From Actinomycetota bacterium (GTDB lineage: Bacteria; Actinomycetota; Acidimicrobiia; Acidimicrobiales; Iamiaceae): a DNA stretch of 64,000 nucleotides. The notes beneath the pieces are model-generated. The model had not been told where the DNA came from, made no database searches, and worked only from the letters and a program-made list of their open reading frames with translations. A program made the position numbers and the translations under genes. Where the stretch lies: positions 124,001-188,000 of the forward strand of contig JAHBSO010000001.1 in the NCBI GenBank assembly GCA_019639075.1, written 5' to 3'. Of the stretch, positions 49,588 to 58,156 are shown piece by piece. Numbering within the stretch: position 1 is the stretch's first letter; every line of letters starts with the position of its first letter.

Positions 49588-50360
49588 CGGCCCGCCGTCC
49601 GACGGTTCCACGGGGTGGCGAACCACCCGACGGCACGCAGCGCGAGGTCGAGCGCGATGGCGAGGGCGATCGACAGCACGGTGCCCAGGACGAGCGGGGT
49701 CGTGAACTGGCGCTCGTACCCGTCGAAGATGAGCACCGCGAAGCCGCCGAGCTGGATCACCACCGAGATGCCGACCAGGCCGACCGTCGTCACCGTCGCC
49801 ACCCGGACGCCGGTCAGGATCGTCGGCGCGGCCAGCGGCAGCTCGACCCGCAGCAGCCGCTGGGTGCGGCTCATGCCCATGCCGTCGGCGGCGTCGAGCG
49901 CGGCGGGCGACACTCCGTCGAGGCCCTCGACCATGTTCCGGGTGATGATCAGGAGCGTGTACGAGGTGAGCGCCGCGGTCGCGGCGGTCTCGTTGCTCTG
50001 GTAGGTGCTGAGGATCCCGAACAGGGCGAGGCTCGGGATGGCATAGAGGAACGAGCCGAGCCCGTAGATCGGCGCCAGCAGCCAACGGACCCGCCGTCCG
50101 ACCGCGGTGAGGACGGTCGAGATGGCGATCCCGGCCACCACGGGGACGACGGTGAGCTGGAGGTGCTGGCGGAACATCTCCTCCAGCTCGTCGGGGGTGC
50201 GTTCGCGGACGAAGACGTACTCCCACCGGAACCACGTGCTCGTCGACTGCGTGTCGAGCGACAGGCCGTCGATGCGCACCTTGGCCCACCAGGCGAACAG
50301 GCCGGTGGCGACGACGACCGCGGCGCCGATCACGACCCGACGTCGGCCCGGGCGGGTCAC
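49584..50360 (-). CDS. Osmolyte ABC transporter permease A
   Basis: A 258-residue permease. A signal-anchor helix (VVIGAAVVVATGLFAWW) and a charged segment with YVFVRERTPDELEEMFRQHLQLTVVPVVAG precede the core (FLYAIPSLALFGIL) and the coupling loop AADGMGMSRTQRLLRVELPLAAPTILTGVRVATVTT. GTG 50360 overlaps the stop of the ATPase gene (GTGA). The extra N-terminal segment distinguishes it from permease B. Confidence 0.92.
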   Translation of the reverse strand: MTRPGRRRVVIGAAVVVATGLFAWWAKVRIDGLSLDTQSTSTWFRWEYVFVRERTPDELEEMFRQHLQLTVVPVVAGIAISTVLTAVGRRVRWLLAPIYGLGSFLYAIPSLALFGILSTYQSNETAATAALTSYTLLIITRNMVEGLDGVSPAALDAADGMGMSRTQRLLRVELPLAAPTILTGVRVATVTTVGLVGISVVIQLGGFAVLIFDGYERQFTTPLVLGTVLSIALAIALDLALRAVGWFATPWNRRTAGR

Positions 50361-51334
50361 CGGGCCAGGCCCTCCCGGATGGCGTCGAGGGTGACGGTGC
50401 CGATGGTGGTTCCGTCGTCGTCGACCACCGTCGCTGCGGGCGTCGAGGCGGTCAGGATGACGTCGAGCGCCTCGCGCAGCGTGGTCGCGGGCGTGACGAC
50501 GGCGTCGCCCGGCGGGCGGTCACCTTCGGGTGGGGCGAGGTCCGGTGGGACGAGGTCGAGGTCGGCGACCGTCGACAGCGCGAGGCGGCGGATGGACCGG
50601 TCCCGACCGAGGAAGTCGGCGACCAGCCCGCTGGCCGGGGCGGCGAGGAGGTCGTCGGGGGTCGCGAACTGCTCGACGATCCCACCGACGTCGAGCACCG
50701 CCACCTTGTCGCCCAAGGTGATCGCCTCGTCGAGGTCGTGGGTGACGAGGACGATCGTCTTGTGCAGGCGGTCCTGCAGGGTCCGCAGCTCCTGCTGGAG
50801 CCGGCCGCGCACGATCGGGTCGACGGCGCCGAACGGCTCGTCCATGAGCAGCACCGGCGGGTCGGCGGCGAGCGCCCGGGCCACGCCGACCCGCTGCTGC
50901 TGGCCGCCCGACAGCTCCGACGGGTAGCGCGTCAGCATCGCGGGCTCGATGCCGACCAGGTCGGCCAGCTCCTCCACCCGTTCCGCGATTCGGGCCTTCG
51001 GCCAGCCCTTCAGCGACGGCACCGTCGCGATGTTCTGGGCGATCGTCCGGTGGGGGAACAGCCCGATCTGCTGGATCACGTACCCGATGTCGCGCCGCAG
51101 TTCGGTGACCGGACGGTCGCGCACGTCGACGCCGTCGATGGTGATCGCCCCCGCCGTGGGCTCGATCAGCCGGTTGACCATCCGCAGCGTCGTAGTCTTC
51201 CCGCACCCCGACGGCCCGATCAGCGCCGTGATCTCGCCGGCCGCGAAGGTCAGGTCGAGCGGGGCCACCGCCGGCCGGTCCGCTCCCGGGAACGTCTTCG
51301 TGACCCCGACGAGCTCGATGGTCTGCCCGGTCAC
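50357..51334 (-). CDS. Osmolyte ABC transporter ATPase with CBS-like tail
   Basis: A 325-residue OpuA/ProV-like ATPase: GPSGCGKTTTLRMVN (Walker A), YVIQQIGLFPHRTIAQN (Q-loop), LSGGQQQRVGVARAL, VLLMDEPFGAVDP and VLVTHDLDEAI. The C-terminal 70 residues (TTLREALDVILTASTPAATVVDDDGTTIGTV) are one CBS-like module, the part that senses ionic strength in OpuA. GTG 51334 has no ribosome site but lies 8 bases after TAGGGT, so it is leaderless. First gene of the operon. Confidence 0.92.
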   Translation of the reverse strand: MTGQTIELVGVTKTFPGADRPAVAPLDLTFAAGEITALIGPSGCGKTTTLRMVNRLIEPTAGAITIDGVDVRDRPVTELRRDIGYVIQQIGLFPHRTIAQNIATVPSLKGWPKARIAERVEELADLVGIEPAMLTRYPSELSGGQQQRVGVARALAADPPVLLMDEPFGAVDPIVRGRLQQELRTLQDRLHKTIVLVTHDLDEAITLGDKVAVLDVGGIVEQFATPDDLLAAPASGLVADFLGRDRSIRRLALSTVADLDLVPPDLAPPEGDRPPGDAVVTPATTLREALDVILTASTPAATVVDDDGTTIGTVTLDAIREGLAR

Positions 51335-51342
51335 GCGGAGGG

Positions 51343-51348
51343 ACCCTA
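51343..51348 (-). promoter_or_regulatory. -10 box of the osmolyte ABC operon (leaderless type)
   Basis: TAGGGT on the minus strand ends 8 bases before GTG 51334. Confidence 0.5.
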
Positions 51349-51353
51349 CCGCC

Positions 51354-51408
51354 CCCAAAACTCGAAATGGCGTAGATCCTGGTGGACTGGCAACCAGGAG
51401 CTACGCCA
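51354..51408 (-). terminator. Intrinsic terminator after bL37
   Basis: On the minus strand TGGCGTAG and CTACGCCA (8 bp), one mismatch, and a further 7 bp (TCCTGGT/ACCAGGA) make a 51368-51408 hairpin with a 9-base loop. It is followed by ATTTCGAGTTTT. It should end the PHP-bL37 transcript just before the osmolyte operon promoter. Confidence 0.75.
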
Positions 51409-51459
51409 GAACGCGGGGTTCGGGTGGTGGAGCGGGGGGGGGTGAGGTGAGGTGCGGGG

Positions 51460-51546
51460 TCACCCGCGGCCGGCGTTCGGCTTGGTGCCGTGGTTCGCCT
51501 TCTTGCGCCGGGCGTTGACCTTCTTCTTGTTCGTCTTCTTCGACAT
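51460..51546 (-). CDS. 50S ribosomal protein bL37-like mini-protein
   Basis: A 28-residue, very basic protein, MSKKTNKKKVNARRKKA followed by NHGTKPNAGRG. The RKKANHGxxPNA ending matches bL37, a mini ribosomal protein of the large subunit described in mycobacteria. It starts 12 bases downstream of the PHP gene stop and ends before a strong terminator, so it is co-transcribed. No clear ribosome site is seen. The small size makes it easy to miss in automated annotation. Confidence 0.8.
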   Translation of the reverse strand: MSKKTNKKKVNARRKKANHGTKPNAGRG

Positions 51547-51558
51547 AGGGGTGCGACG

Positions 51559-52593
51559 CTACGCCGTCGGGTGGCTCGCGGTCCAAGCGAGCAGGTCGTC
51601 GGCGCTCCAGGTGTTGACGATGCGCTCGGGCTCGATCCCGTGGGCCACGGCCTTGTCGCAGCCGTAGGCCAGGAACTCCAGGTGGCCGGGCGCGTGCGCG
51701 TCGGTGTCGATCGAGATCTTGCAGCCCCACTCCAGGGCGAGGTCGAGCAGGTCGGGTGGCGGGTCCTGGCGCTCGGGTCGGCAGTTGATCTCCACTGCGG
51801 TGTCGAAGCGGGCGCACGCCGCGAAGATCAGCTCGGCGTCGAAGGCCGACTGCGGCCGCACCTCGGTCTGGTCGGGGAGGAACCCCTTGACCTTGCGGCC
51901 GGTGCAGTGCCCGAGGATGTCGACGTGGGGGCTGGCGATCGCCATGACCATGCGCTCGGTCATCTCGCGCTCGGGCATCTTCATCTTCGAGTGCACCGAG
52001 GCGACCACGACGTCGAGCCGGGCGAGCATGTCCTCGTCCTGGTCGAGGCCGCCGTCGACGAGGATGTCGACCTCCATGCCGGTGAGGACCCGGAACGGGG
52101 CCAGCTCCTCGTTGAGCGCCGCGATCTCGTCGAGCTGGGCGGCCAGCCGGTTGCGGTCGAGGCCGTGGGCGATGGTGAGGCGGGGGGAGTGGTCGGTCAT
52201 CACCAGCCACTCGTGGCCGAGGTCGCGGGCGGTGCGGGCCATGGTGGCGATCGACGCCCCGCCGTCGCTCCAGGTGGAGTGGGTGTGGCAGTCGCCCTTG
52301 AGCGCGGCCCGGAGCGCCGCGCCCTCGCCGAGCGGGATCCTCGTCGACTCCTCGAGCTCGGTGATGCGGTCGGGAACGCCGCCGGCCGCGGCCTGGGTGA
52401 TCACCTTGGCGGTGCTGGGGCCGATCCCTGGGAGCTCGGTGAGCGTGCCGGCGGCCAGCCGTGCATCGAGCTCGCCGTCGGGCAGCTCGGCGACGATGTC
52501 CCTCGCCTTCAGGAACGCCGCGGTCTTCTGGGTGGGCAGCAGCGCCCGGTCCTGCAGGTAGACGACCCGTTCCAGCGCCTCGATCACGTCCAT
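51559..52593 (-). CDS. HhH-PHP domain phosphoesterase
   Basis: A 344-residue protein. Residues 1-95 contain a helix-hairpin-helix DNA-binding region (TLTELPGIGPSTAKVITQA), as in the non-catalytic part of PolX enzymes. The PHP domain follows: DCHTHSTWSDG, LVMTDHSPRL, TGMEVDILVDG, VVVASVHSKMKM, ILGHCTGRK and ISIDTDAHAPG, giving a full trinuclear metal site. No polymerase domain is present, so a stand-alone phosphoesterase, possibly acting on DNA ends, is likely. ATG 52593 lies 7 bases after TACCCT. Confidence 0.9.
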   Translation of the reverse strand: MDVIEALERVVYLQDRALLPTQKTAAFLKARDIVAELPDGELDARLAAGTLTELPGIGPSTAKVITQAAAGGVPDRITELEESTRIPLGEGAALRAALKGDCHTHSTWSDGGASIATMARTARDLGHEWLVMTDHSPRLTIAHGLDRNRLAAQLDEIAALNEELAPFRVLTGMEVDILVDGGLDQDEDMLARLDVVVASVHSKMKMPEREMTERMVMAIASPHVDILGHCTGRKVKGFLPDQTEVRPQSAFDAELIFAACARFDTAVEINCRPERQDPPPDLLDLALEWGCKISIDTDAHAPGHLEFLAYGCDKAVAHGIEPERIVNTWSADDLLAWTASHPTA

Positions 52594-52600
52594 CGGTCGC

Positions 52601-52606
52601 AGGGTA
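52601..52606 (-). promoter_or_regulatory. -10 box of the PHP-bL37 operon (leaderless type)
   Basis: TACCCT on the minus strand ends 7 bases before ATG 52593, with no ribosome site. Confidence 0.45.
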
Positions 52607-52622
52607 ACGGTGCGGACGTGGA

Positions 52623-52628
52623 TAGGTT
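52623..52628 (+). promoter_or_regulatory. -10 box of the Cof-type HAD gene (leaderless type)
   Basis: TAGGTT ends 7 bases before GTG 52636. It is 17 bases from the opposing -10 box, so the two promoters may interfere. Confidence 0.4.
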
Positions 52629-52635
52629 GCCGGGC

Positions 52636-53433
52636 GTGTTCCGGGCCATCGCCACCGACCTCGACGGCACCCTGCTGCGCACCGACAAGTCGATATCGGA
52701 CCGCACCCGTGACGCCGTCCACGCCGCGGAGGACGCCGGGCTGCTCGTGGTGGTCGCCACCGGTCGTCCGCCCCGGTGGATCGCGCCGATCGTCGAGGTG
52801 CTGGGGGACCGGGGGCTCGTGGTGTGCGCCAACGGGGCCAGCGTCTACGACCCGGCCGCGCACGAGCTGGTGGAGGTCACCGAGCTGGACCCGGCCACGG
52901 TCGGGGCCCTGGTCGACGACCTCGACGAGATCCTCCCCGAGGTCGTCTACGGCGTCGAGCAGGGGTTCGACTACTCGATCGACGAGGCGGTGCACGACCT
53001 CGGGGTCGATCCCGAGGTGCTGTGGCCGGGGATCCGGATCGGTCCGATCCGGTCGTTCCTCGACCAGCCGGTGACCAAGCTCATCGCCCGCACGCCGGCG
53101 CCGGCCCGTCCCGGCCTGGCCGCCGAGGTGCAGGCGGTCCTCGGCGACCGGGCGCTCGTCACCCACTCGACCGAGGAGTCGTTCCTCGAGATCTCCCACC
53201 CCGACGTCCACAAGGCGGCGACGGTGGAGCGACTCGTCGAGCGGTCCGGGATCGCGGCGGCCGACGTCGTGTCGTTCGGCGACATGCCCAACGACATCGA
53301 GCTGCTGCGCTGGTCGGGACTCGGCGTGGCGGTCGCGAACGCCGCGCCGTCGGTGCGCGAGGCGGCCGACGAGGTCACGGCGTCCAACGACGACGACGGC
53401 GTCGCGATCGTCATCGAGCGCATCCTCCGGTGA
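52636..53433 (+). CDS. Cof-type HAD-family phosphatase
   Basis: A 265-residue C2-cap HAD phosphatase. IATDLDGTLLRTDKSIS (motif I), VVVATGRPPRWIAPIVE (motif II), the cap with VTKLIARTPAP, THSTEESFLEISHPDVHKAATVERLVE (motif III lysine) and VVSFGDMPNDIELLRWSG (motif IV) all match. The family dephosphorylates sugar phosphates and flavin or pyridoxal precursors. GTG 52636 is the leaderless start. It sits five bases before the MOSC gene and is probably co-transcribed with it. Confidence 0.92.
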   Translation: MFRAIATDLDGTLLRTDKSISDRTRDAVHAAEDAGLLVVVATGRPPRWIAPIVEVLGDRGLVVCANGASVYDPAAHELVEVTELDPATVGALVDDLDEILPEVVYGVEQGFDYSIDEAVHDLGVDPEVLWPGIRIGPIRSFLDQPVTKLIARTPAPARPGLAAEVQAVLGDRALVTHSTEESFLEISHPDVHKAATVERLVERSGIAAADVVSFGDMPNDIELLRWSGLGVAVANAAPSVREAADEVTASNDDDGVAIVIERILR

Positions 53434-53437
53434 CGGA

Positions 53438-54199
53438 GTGAAGCTGCCGGTGGTCGAGCTGTGGCGCTACCCGGTGAAGTCGATGGGTGGCGAACGGCTG
53501 GATGCGGCCGAGGTCGGTCCGGCCGGGTTCGTCGGTGACCGGCGCTGGAGCCTGTTCGACCGCGACACCGGGAAGACGCTGACCGCCCGCCGGGTGCCGG
53601 AGCTGCTCCTCGCCCGGTCGCGCGTCACCGACGACGGCGACGGCACCGGCGCCGGCGTGGAGATCGAGCTGCCCGACGGATCCGTGACCGCCGACGACGA
53701 CGCCCTGTCGCGCTGGCTGGGTCGCGACGTCGAGCTGCGCGACGTGCGGACCGTCGGTGGCGGGGCCACCTACGAGATCGCGCGCGACGACGACGGCGAG
53801 CCGGTCGAGCACCACGACTGGATCAGCTGGGAGGGGCCGGCCTGGAGCTTCCACGACTCGACCCGCACCCAGGTGTCGATCGTGTCGACGGCGACGCTGG
53901 GCGTCTGGGACCGGCGACGGTTCCGGGCCAACGTCGTCGTCGGCTCCGACGTCGCGATGGTCGAGGACGGCTGGGTCGGTCGGGAGGTCGGGGCCGGGAC
54001 GGCCCGGCTCGAGGTCACCAAGCGGATCGACCGCTGCGTCATGGTCACCCGCCCCCAGCAGGGCGGCATCGACCGCGATCTGGACGTCCTGCGCACGATC
54101 AACCGCGAACGGTCGGGCCACCTCGCGATCGGGGCGCTGGTCGCCGGGACCGGCACCATCGCCGTCGGCGACCTCGTCGGTCCCGACCGTCCGGTCTGA
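53438..54199 (+). CDS. MOSC-domain protein
   Basis: A 253-residue protein with the MOSC N-terminal barrel (LPVVELWRYPVKSMGGERLDAAEVGPAGFVGDRRWSLFD) and a MOSC core (FRANVVVGSD, VTKRIDRCVMVTRPQQGGID, GHLAIGALVAGTGTIAVGD). Cys in RIDRCVM is the position used for cofactor or sulfur contact in MOSC enzymes. Likely a molybdenum-cofactor-dependent reductase component such as an mARC/YiiM relative. GTG 53438 is the start. MoaC at 7 kb shows that the cofactor is made. Confidence 0.9.
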   Translation: MKLPVVELWRYPVKSMGGERLDAAEVGPAGFVGDRRWSLFDRDTGKTLTARRVPELLLARSRVTDDGDGTGAGVEIELPDGSVTADDDALSRWLGRDVELRDVRTVGGGATYEIARDDDGEPVEHHDWISWEGPAWSFHDSTRTQVSIVSTATLGVWDRRRFRANVVVGSDVAMVEDGWVGREVGAGTARLEVTKRIDRCVMVTRPQQGGIDRDLDVLRTINRERSGHLAIGALVAGTGTIAVGDLVGPDRPV

Positions 54200-54212
54200 C
54201 GACCGCACCCGG

Positions 54213-54905
54213 TCAGCCGACGGCGTCGTCGGGTCGACCTCGACGGGCTGGGCTCGGCCGGGCCGGGGCCCCGATCACGGTCGCGCCGGGGGCCACGTCG
54301 TCGACGACCACGGCGTTGGCGCCGACCATCGCCCGCTCGCCGACGGTGACCGCGCCGATCACCTTCGCCCCGGTGCCGACCTGGGCGCCGTCGTGCAGCG
54401 TGGGTCCGTGGGGGTTGCCGGCCTTGAGACCCAGCGTGGTGAACGGGTAGAGCACGACACCGGCGCCGATCGTCGTGATGCCGTCGACGACGACCTGGCC
54501 GTGCGGCAGGTACAGGCCGGGTTCGACGTGCACGGGGTCGCCGATGCACACCTGGCCGAGCACGATGGCGAGCCGGTGCAGGACGTGGGGGAGGACGGGG
54601 ACCCCTCGGCGCTGCGCGGCCGCCTTCATCCGGTAGCAGCACTGTCCGGCGAAGCTGTCGCTGATCGCGGCGAGGCGAACGGCCTCCCGCACGACGGCGA
54701 ACGTCGTGTCGAGCCCGATCGCCGGTTCGCCGCGGAAGCGACGGGCGGCGCCGACGTCGGCCCGGACCGCGTCGAGCAGCGGTGGGTGGGACTGGCGGAC
54801 CCAGGCCATGAGCACGCCGGGGTCGCCCGGCTGCTTGGCCAGGTCCCGTGCGCGTCGGCCCCACGGGGGCCAGAAGCTCTGTTGACCGGGTCGACCCGAT
54901 GCCAC
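54213..54905 (-). CDS. Serine acetyltransferase-like hexapeptide protein
   Basis: A 230-residue left-handed beta-helix acetyltransferase. An N-terminal helical part (LLDAVRADVGAARRFRGEPA) leads to hexapeptide repeats: VHVEPGLYLPHGQVVVDGITTIGAGVVL, TLHDGAQVGTGAKVIGAVTVGERAMVGANAVVVDDVAPGATVIG. These resemble CysE, but it is short and no cysteine synthase is nearby, so another acceptor is possible. GAGGAGG precedes GTG 54905. Confidence 0.82.
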   Translation of the reverse strand: MASGRPGQQSFWPPWGRRARDLAKQPGDPGVLMAWVRQSHPPLLDAVRADVGAARRFRGEPAIGLDTTFAVVREAVRLAAISDSFAGQCCYRMKAAAQRRGVPVLPHVLHRLAIVLGQVCIGDPVHVEPGLYLPHGQVVVDGITTIGAGVVLYPFTTLGLKAGNPHGPTLHDGAQVGTGAKVIGAVTVGERAMVGANAVVVDDVAPGATVIGAPARPSPARRGRPDDAVG

Positions 54906-54990
54906 GTGGTTCCTCCTCGGACGGAACGCGGCACCGTAACCCGCGGTCGGCCGGTCAGGATGTCGTGGTGGGTCGTGGAGACGTGACGGG

Positions 54991-55833
54991 ATGATGTTGG
55001 CGACGGGCCTCGCGCTCGGTGCCGCGGTGCTGCACGCCACGTGGAACCTGATCCTCAAGACCTCTCCGGACGACGACCGGGACCTGTCGTCGTGGGGCAT
55101 CTTCCTGGTCGGTGGGGCCCTGGTGCTCCCGGTGGCGGTCGCGCTGGGTGGGCCGGGCCGGGCCGCGGTGCCGTGGCTCACCCTCTCCGCGCTGATCCAC
55201 ATCGGCTACGTCAGCGGGCTCGTCGCCGCCTACCGGCACGGCGACTTCTCGCTCGCCTACCCGTTGGCCCGGGGGTCGGGCGCGGTGGTCGCCGCGGTCG
55301 GCGGCGGGCTGCTCCTCGGCGACCGCCTGCCCGCCGCGGCGTGGGCGGCGATCGTGGTGGTGGCCGTCGGCCTCGTCGGTCTGGTCGGTCGCGACGTCAC
55401 GGGTACGACCGTGCGGGACGCGCTCCTGACCGGGTGCGCGATCGGCGCGTACACGCTCGCCGACGCCCGCGGCGCGAGGGCGAGCCCGAACCCGGTGGCC
55501 TACGGCCTCATCACCACCTCGGCGGCGGCGACCGCGATCTCGGCGATGTACCTGGTCCGCGGCCGCGGGCCGGCGCTGGTCCGGGCCCTCCCCGGCCACT
55601 GGCGCCGTTGGACCCTCGGCGGCGCCTGCACCGCGACCGCCTACGCCATGGTGATGGTGGCCATCCGCCACGCCGAGGTGGGCTACGTCGCCATGCTGCG
55701 CGAGTCGTCGGTGGTGCTCGGTGCCCTCATCGGATGGCGGGTGCTGCGCGAGCCGCTCGGCGGCCGACGGCTCGTGGCATCGGTCGTGGTGCTCGTGGGC
55801 CTGGTCGGCCTGGTGCTCGCCCGGGCCGCCTGA
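54991..55833 (+). CDS. DMT-superfamily (EamA-like) transporter
   Basis: A 280-residue protein with ten predicted membrane helices in two EamA-like halves. GLALGAAVLHATWNLILKTS is the usual opening and LAYPLARGSGAVVAAVGGGLLLGDRLP is the second-half signature; the C-terminus repeats it (LRESSVVLGALIGWRVLREPLGGRRLVASVVVLVGL). Probably exports a small metabolite. ATG 54991 follows GGAG; ATG 54994 is equally possible. Confidence 0.85.
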   Translation: MMLATGLALGAAVLHATWNLILKTSPDDDRDLSSWGIFLVGGALVLPVAVALGGPGRAAVPWLTLSALIHIGYVSGLVAAYRHGDFSLAYPLARGSGAVVAAVGGGLLLGDRLPAAAWAAIVVVAVGLVGLVGRDVTGTTVRDALLTGCAIGAYTLADARGARASPNPVAYGLITTSAAATAISAMYLVRGRGPALVRALPGHWRRWTLGGACTATAYAMVMVAIRHAEVGYVAMLRESSVVLGALIGWRVLREPLGGRRLVASVVVLVGLVGLVLARAA

Positions 55834-55875
55834 GCGACCGGGGCGCCCGAGCGCCCCGATACCCTCTCGGCCGGT

Positions 55876-56952
55876 ATGGAACGCTTCGGATTCGTCGGTC
55901 TCCCCAACTCGGGGAAGTCCTCCCTCTACAACGCGCTGGCCGGCGGCGGGGCGCTGGCTGCTCCGTACGCGTTCGCCACGACCGACCCCAACGTCGGCGT
56001 GGCGAAGGTGCCCGATCGCCGCCTCGACGCCCTGGCGGAGATGTCGCGGTCGAAGAAGACGGTCCACGCCAGCGTGCAGTTCGTCGACATCGGCGGCCTG
56101 GTCGAGGGGGCGAGCACCGGCGAGGGCCTGGGCAACCAGTTCCTGTCGCACATCCGCGAGGTCGACACCGTCGTGTTCCTGCTGCGGGCCTTCGTCGACG
56201 ACGACGTGCCCGGGCCGTCGGACCCGCTGGAGTGCCTGCGGGTGCTCGAGATCGAGCTCGCCCTGGCCGACCTGGAGAGCGTCGAGTCGCGGGTCGAGAA
56301 GCGGCGGAAGGCCGCCAAGCAGGACAAGAACCTGCAGCCGCTGGTCGAGGCGCTCGACGCGGCGAAGGAGCTGCTGGCCGAGGGCACGCCGATCTACCGG
56401 GGGTCGCTCACGGCGGACCAGCGGGCGGTGCTCAAGGAGGAGTTCCTGCTGACCAACAAGCCGGTGATGGCGCTCGTCAACGTCTCCGAGGACGACCTCG
56501 ACCGCATCCCCGAGGTGATCGCGCCGGTCGAGGCCGAGCTCGGCGACCGGGCCGAGGTCATCGGCATGTGCGTGCAGCTCGAGGCCGAGGCCGCGCAGTT
56601 CGACGGGGCCGAGCGCATCGAGATGCTCGACGCGCTCGGGCTCGGCGAGGGCGGCCTCGAGCGCTTCATCCACGCCGCCTACCAGCTCATGGGGCTGCGT
56701 ACCTTCTTCACGACCGGTGAGAAGGAGAGCCGGGCCTGGACCTTCCGGGCCGGTTCGAAGGCACCGCAGGCCGCCGGGCGGATCCACTCCGACTTCGAGC
56801 GGGGGTTCATCCGCGCCGAGTGCATCCGCTGGGACGAACTGCTCGAGATCGGCTCCTGGTCGAAGGCCCGCGAGGTGGGCAAGCTGAGGGTCGAGGGCAA
56901 GGACTACGAGGTCGTCGACGGAGACGTGCTCGAGTTCCGGTTCAACGTCTGA
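55876..56952 (+). CDS. ychF: Redox-regulated ATPase YchF
   Basis: A 358-residue OBG-family P-loop protein. FVGLPNSGKSSLYNALAG (G1), YAFATTDPNVGVAKVPD, VDIGGLVEGASTGEGLGNQFL (G3 with switch II) and LVNVSEDD: the NxxE motif replaces NKxD, giving ATP rather than GTP specificity. A coiled-coil insertion (about 130-190) and the C-terminal TGS domain with FFTTGEKESRAWTFRAGSKAPQAAGRIHSDFERGFIRAE complete it. A TACCCT box lies 10 bases before ATG 55876. Confidence 0.97.
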   Translation: MERFGFVGLPNSGKSSLYNALAGGGALAAPYAFATTDPNVGVAKVPDRRLDALAEMSRSKKTVHASVQFVDIGGLVEGASTGEGLGNQFLSHIREVDTVVFLLRAFVDDDVPGPSDPLECLRVLEIELALADLESVESRVEKRRKAAKQDKNLQPLVEALDAAKELLAEGTPIYRGSLTADQRAVLKEEFLLTNKPVMALVNVSEDDLDRIPEVIAPVEAELGDRAEVIGMCVQLEAEAAQFDGAERIEMLDALGLGEGGLERFIHAAYQLMGLRTFFTTGEKESRAWTFRAGSKAPQAAGRIHSDFERGFIRAECIRWDELLEIGSWSKAREVGKLRVEGKDYEVVDGDVLEFRFNV

Positions 56953-56993
56953 ACGACGGCCGGCCCGACCGACCGGATCGAACTGGAGGCACG

Positions 56994-57323
56994 ATGGCGT
57001 GGTTGCTGCGGGGCGGTGAGGTGCTGTCGACGCTGTCGATCGCGTCGTCGCGCGCCGACCGACGTCGCGGTCTCCTCGGGCGAGACGGGATCGAGGGAGC
57101 ACTGCTGGTCGAGCGGGCCCGGTCGGTCCACACCGTCGGGATGCGGTTCGCGATCGACGTGGCGTTCTGCGACGCCGACCTCGTGGTGCTCCGGACCCGG
57201 ACCCTGCCGCCGGGTCGGGTCACGCTGCCCGTGCGGCGGGCCCGTTGCGTGATCGAGGCCGAGGCCGGGGCGTTCTCGTCGTGGGAGCTGGTCCCGGGCG
57301 ACGAGTTGGAGGTGGCGGCGTGA
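56994..57323 (+). CDS. DUF192-family protein
   Basis: A 109-residue protein with RRRGLLGRDGIEGALLVERARSVHTVGMRFAIDVAFCDADLVVLRTRTLPPGRV, the DUF192 pattern (RGLmgR ... HTxxMrFpIDvvFld). Function unknown; the fold is a small beta barrel. GGAGG lies four bases before ATG 56994. Its stop overlaps the rsmI start (GTGA), so the two are translationally coupled. Confidence 0.9.
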   Translation: MAWLLRGGEVLSTLSIASSRADRRRGLLGRDGIEGALLVERARSVHTVGMRFAIDVAFCDADLVVLRTRTLPPGRVTLPVRRARCVIEAEAGAFSSWELVPGDELEVAA

Positions 57324-58153
57324 CCGGGCCGGGACGGCTGGTCCTCGTGGGCACGCCGATCGGCAACCTCGGCGACCTCTCGCCGCGGGCCGTCGAGGCC
57401 TTGGCCGCGGCCGACCTCGTCTGCTGCGAGGACACCCGGCGCACCGGCCGTCTGCTCCAGCACGCGGGGGTGCGGGCGCCCGGGCTGCTGGTGGTGAACG
57501 ACCATACGGAGGCCGGTGCGGTCGAGCGGGTGCTGGCCCGGCTGGCCGCCGGTGAGGTCGTGACCGTGGTCTCCGACGCGGGCATGCCCGGCATCTCCGA
57601 TCCCGGCGAGCAGCTCGTGCACGCCGCGGTCGAGGCCGGGTTCGCGGTCGAGGTCGTGCCCGGGCCCTCGGCCGCGGTGACCGCGCTCGTGGCCAGCGCG
57701 CTCCCGGCCGGCCGGTTCGTGTTCGAGGGGTTCCTCCCCCGGAAGGGTTCGGGGCGGACCGAGCGTCTGGCCGCGATCGCCGCCGAGCGGCGCACGGTGG
57801 TGCTGTACGAGGCGCCGCACCGGGTGGCCCGGACGATCGACGACCTCACCGCGGCCTGTGGGCCCGACCGCCGCGTCGTGCTGGCCCGCGAGCTGACCAA
57901 GCTCCACGAGGAGGTGTGGCGGGGCACCCTCGGCGACGCCGTGGCGCACCTCGCCGAGCGCGAGCCAAGGGGCGAGCACGTGGTGGTCCTCGACGGTGCG
58001 CCCCCGCCCCCGGAGGTCGACGACCCCGCGATCGTCGAGGCGCTCGCCGTCGCCCGGGCCGAGGGTGCCTCGACCCGCGATGCGGTCGCGGCCGTCGCGT
58101 CGGAGCTCGGGGTCGCCCGGCGACGGGTGTACGACCTCGCCACCGGGTCCTGA
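57320..58153 (+). CDS. rsmI: 16S rRNA (cytidine-1402-2'-O)-methyltransferase RsmI
   Basis: A 277-residue SPOUT-unrelated tetrapyrrole-methylase-fold enzyme. VLVGTPIGNLGDLSPRAVEAL, CCEDTRRTGRLLQH, VTVVSDAGMPGISDPGEQLV, VVPGPSAAVTALVASAL, FVFEGFLPRKGSGR, VVLYEAPHRVARTIDDL and ARELTKLHEEVWRG are classic RsmI blocks. It methylates C1402 in the ribosomal decoding centre. GTG 57320 overlaps the DUF192 stop. Confidence 0.97.
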   Translation: MTGPGRLVLVGTPIGNLGDLSPRAVEALAAADLVCCEDTRRTGRLLQHAGVRAPGLLVVNDHTEAGAVERVLARLAAGEVVTVVSDAGMPGISDPGEQLVHAAVEAGFAVEVVPGPSAAVTALVASALPAGRFVFEGFLPRKGSGRTERLAAIAAERRTVVLYEAPHRVARTIDDLTAACGPDRRVVLARELTKLHEEVWRGTLGDAVAHLAEREPRGEHVVVLDGAPPPPEVDDPAIVEALAVARAEGASTRDAVAAVASELGVARRRVYDLATGS

Positions 58154-58156
58154 GCC

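Noticed and set aside
51368..51408. Hairpin near 51.4 kb considered as another REP-family element.
   Set aside because: Its sequence is unrelated to the TTGGGGTC palindromes and the U-rich tail fits a terminator better.
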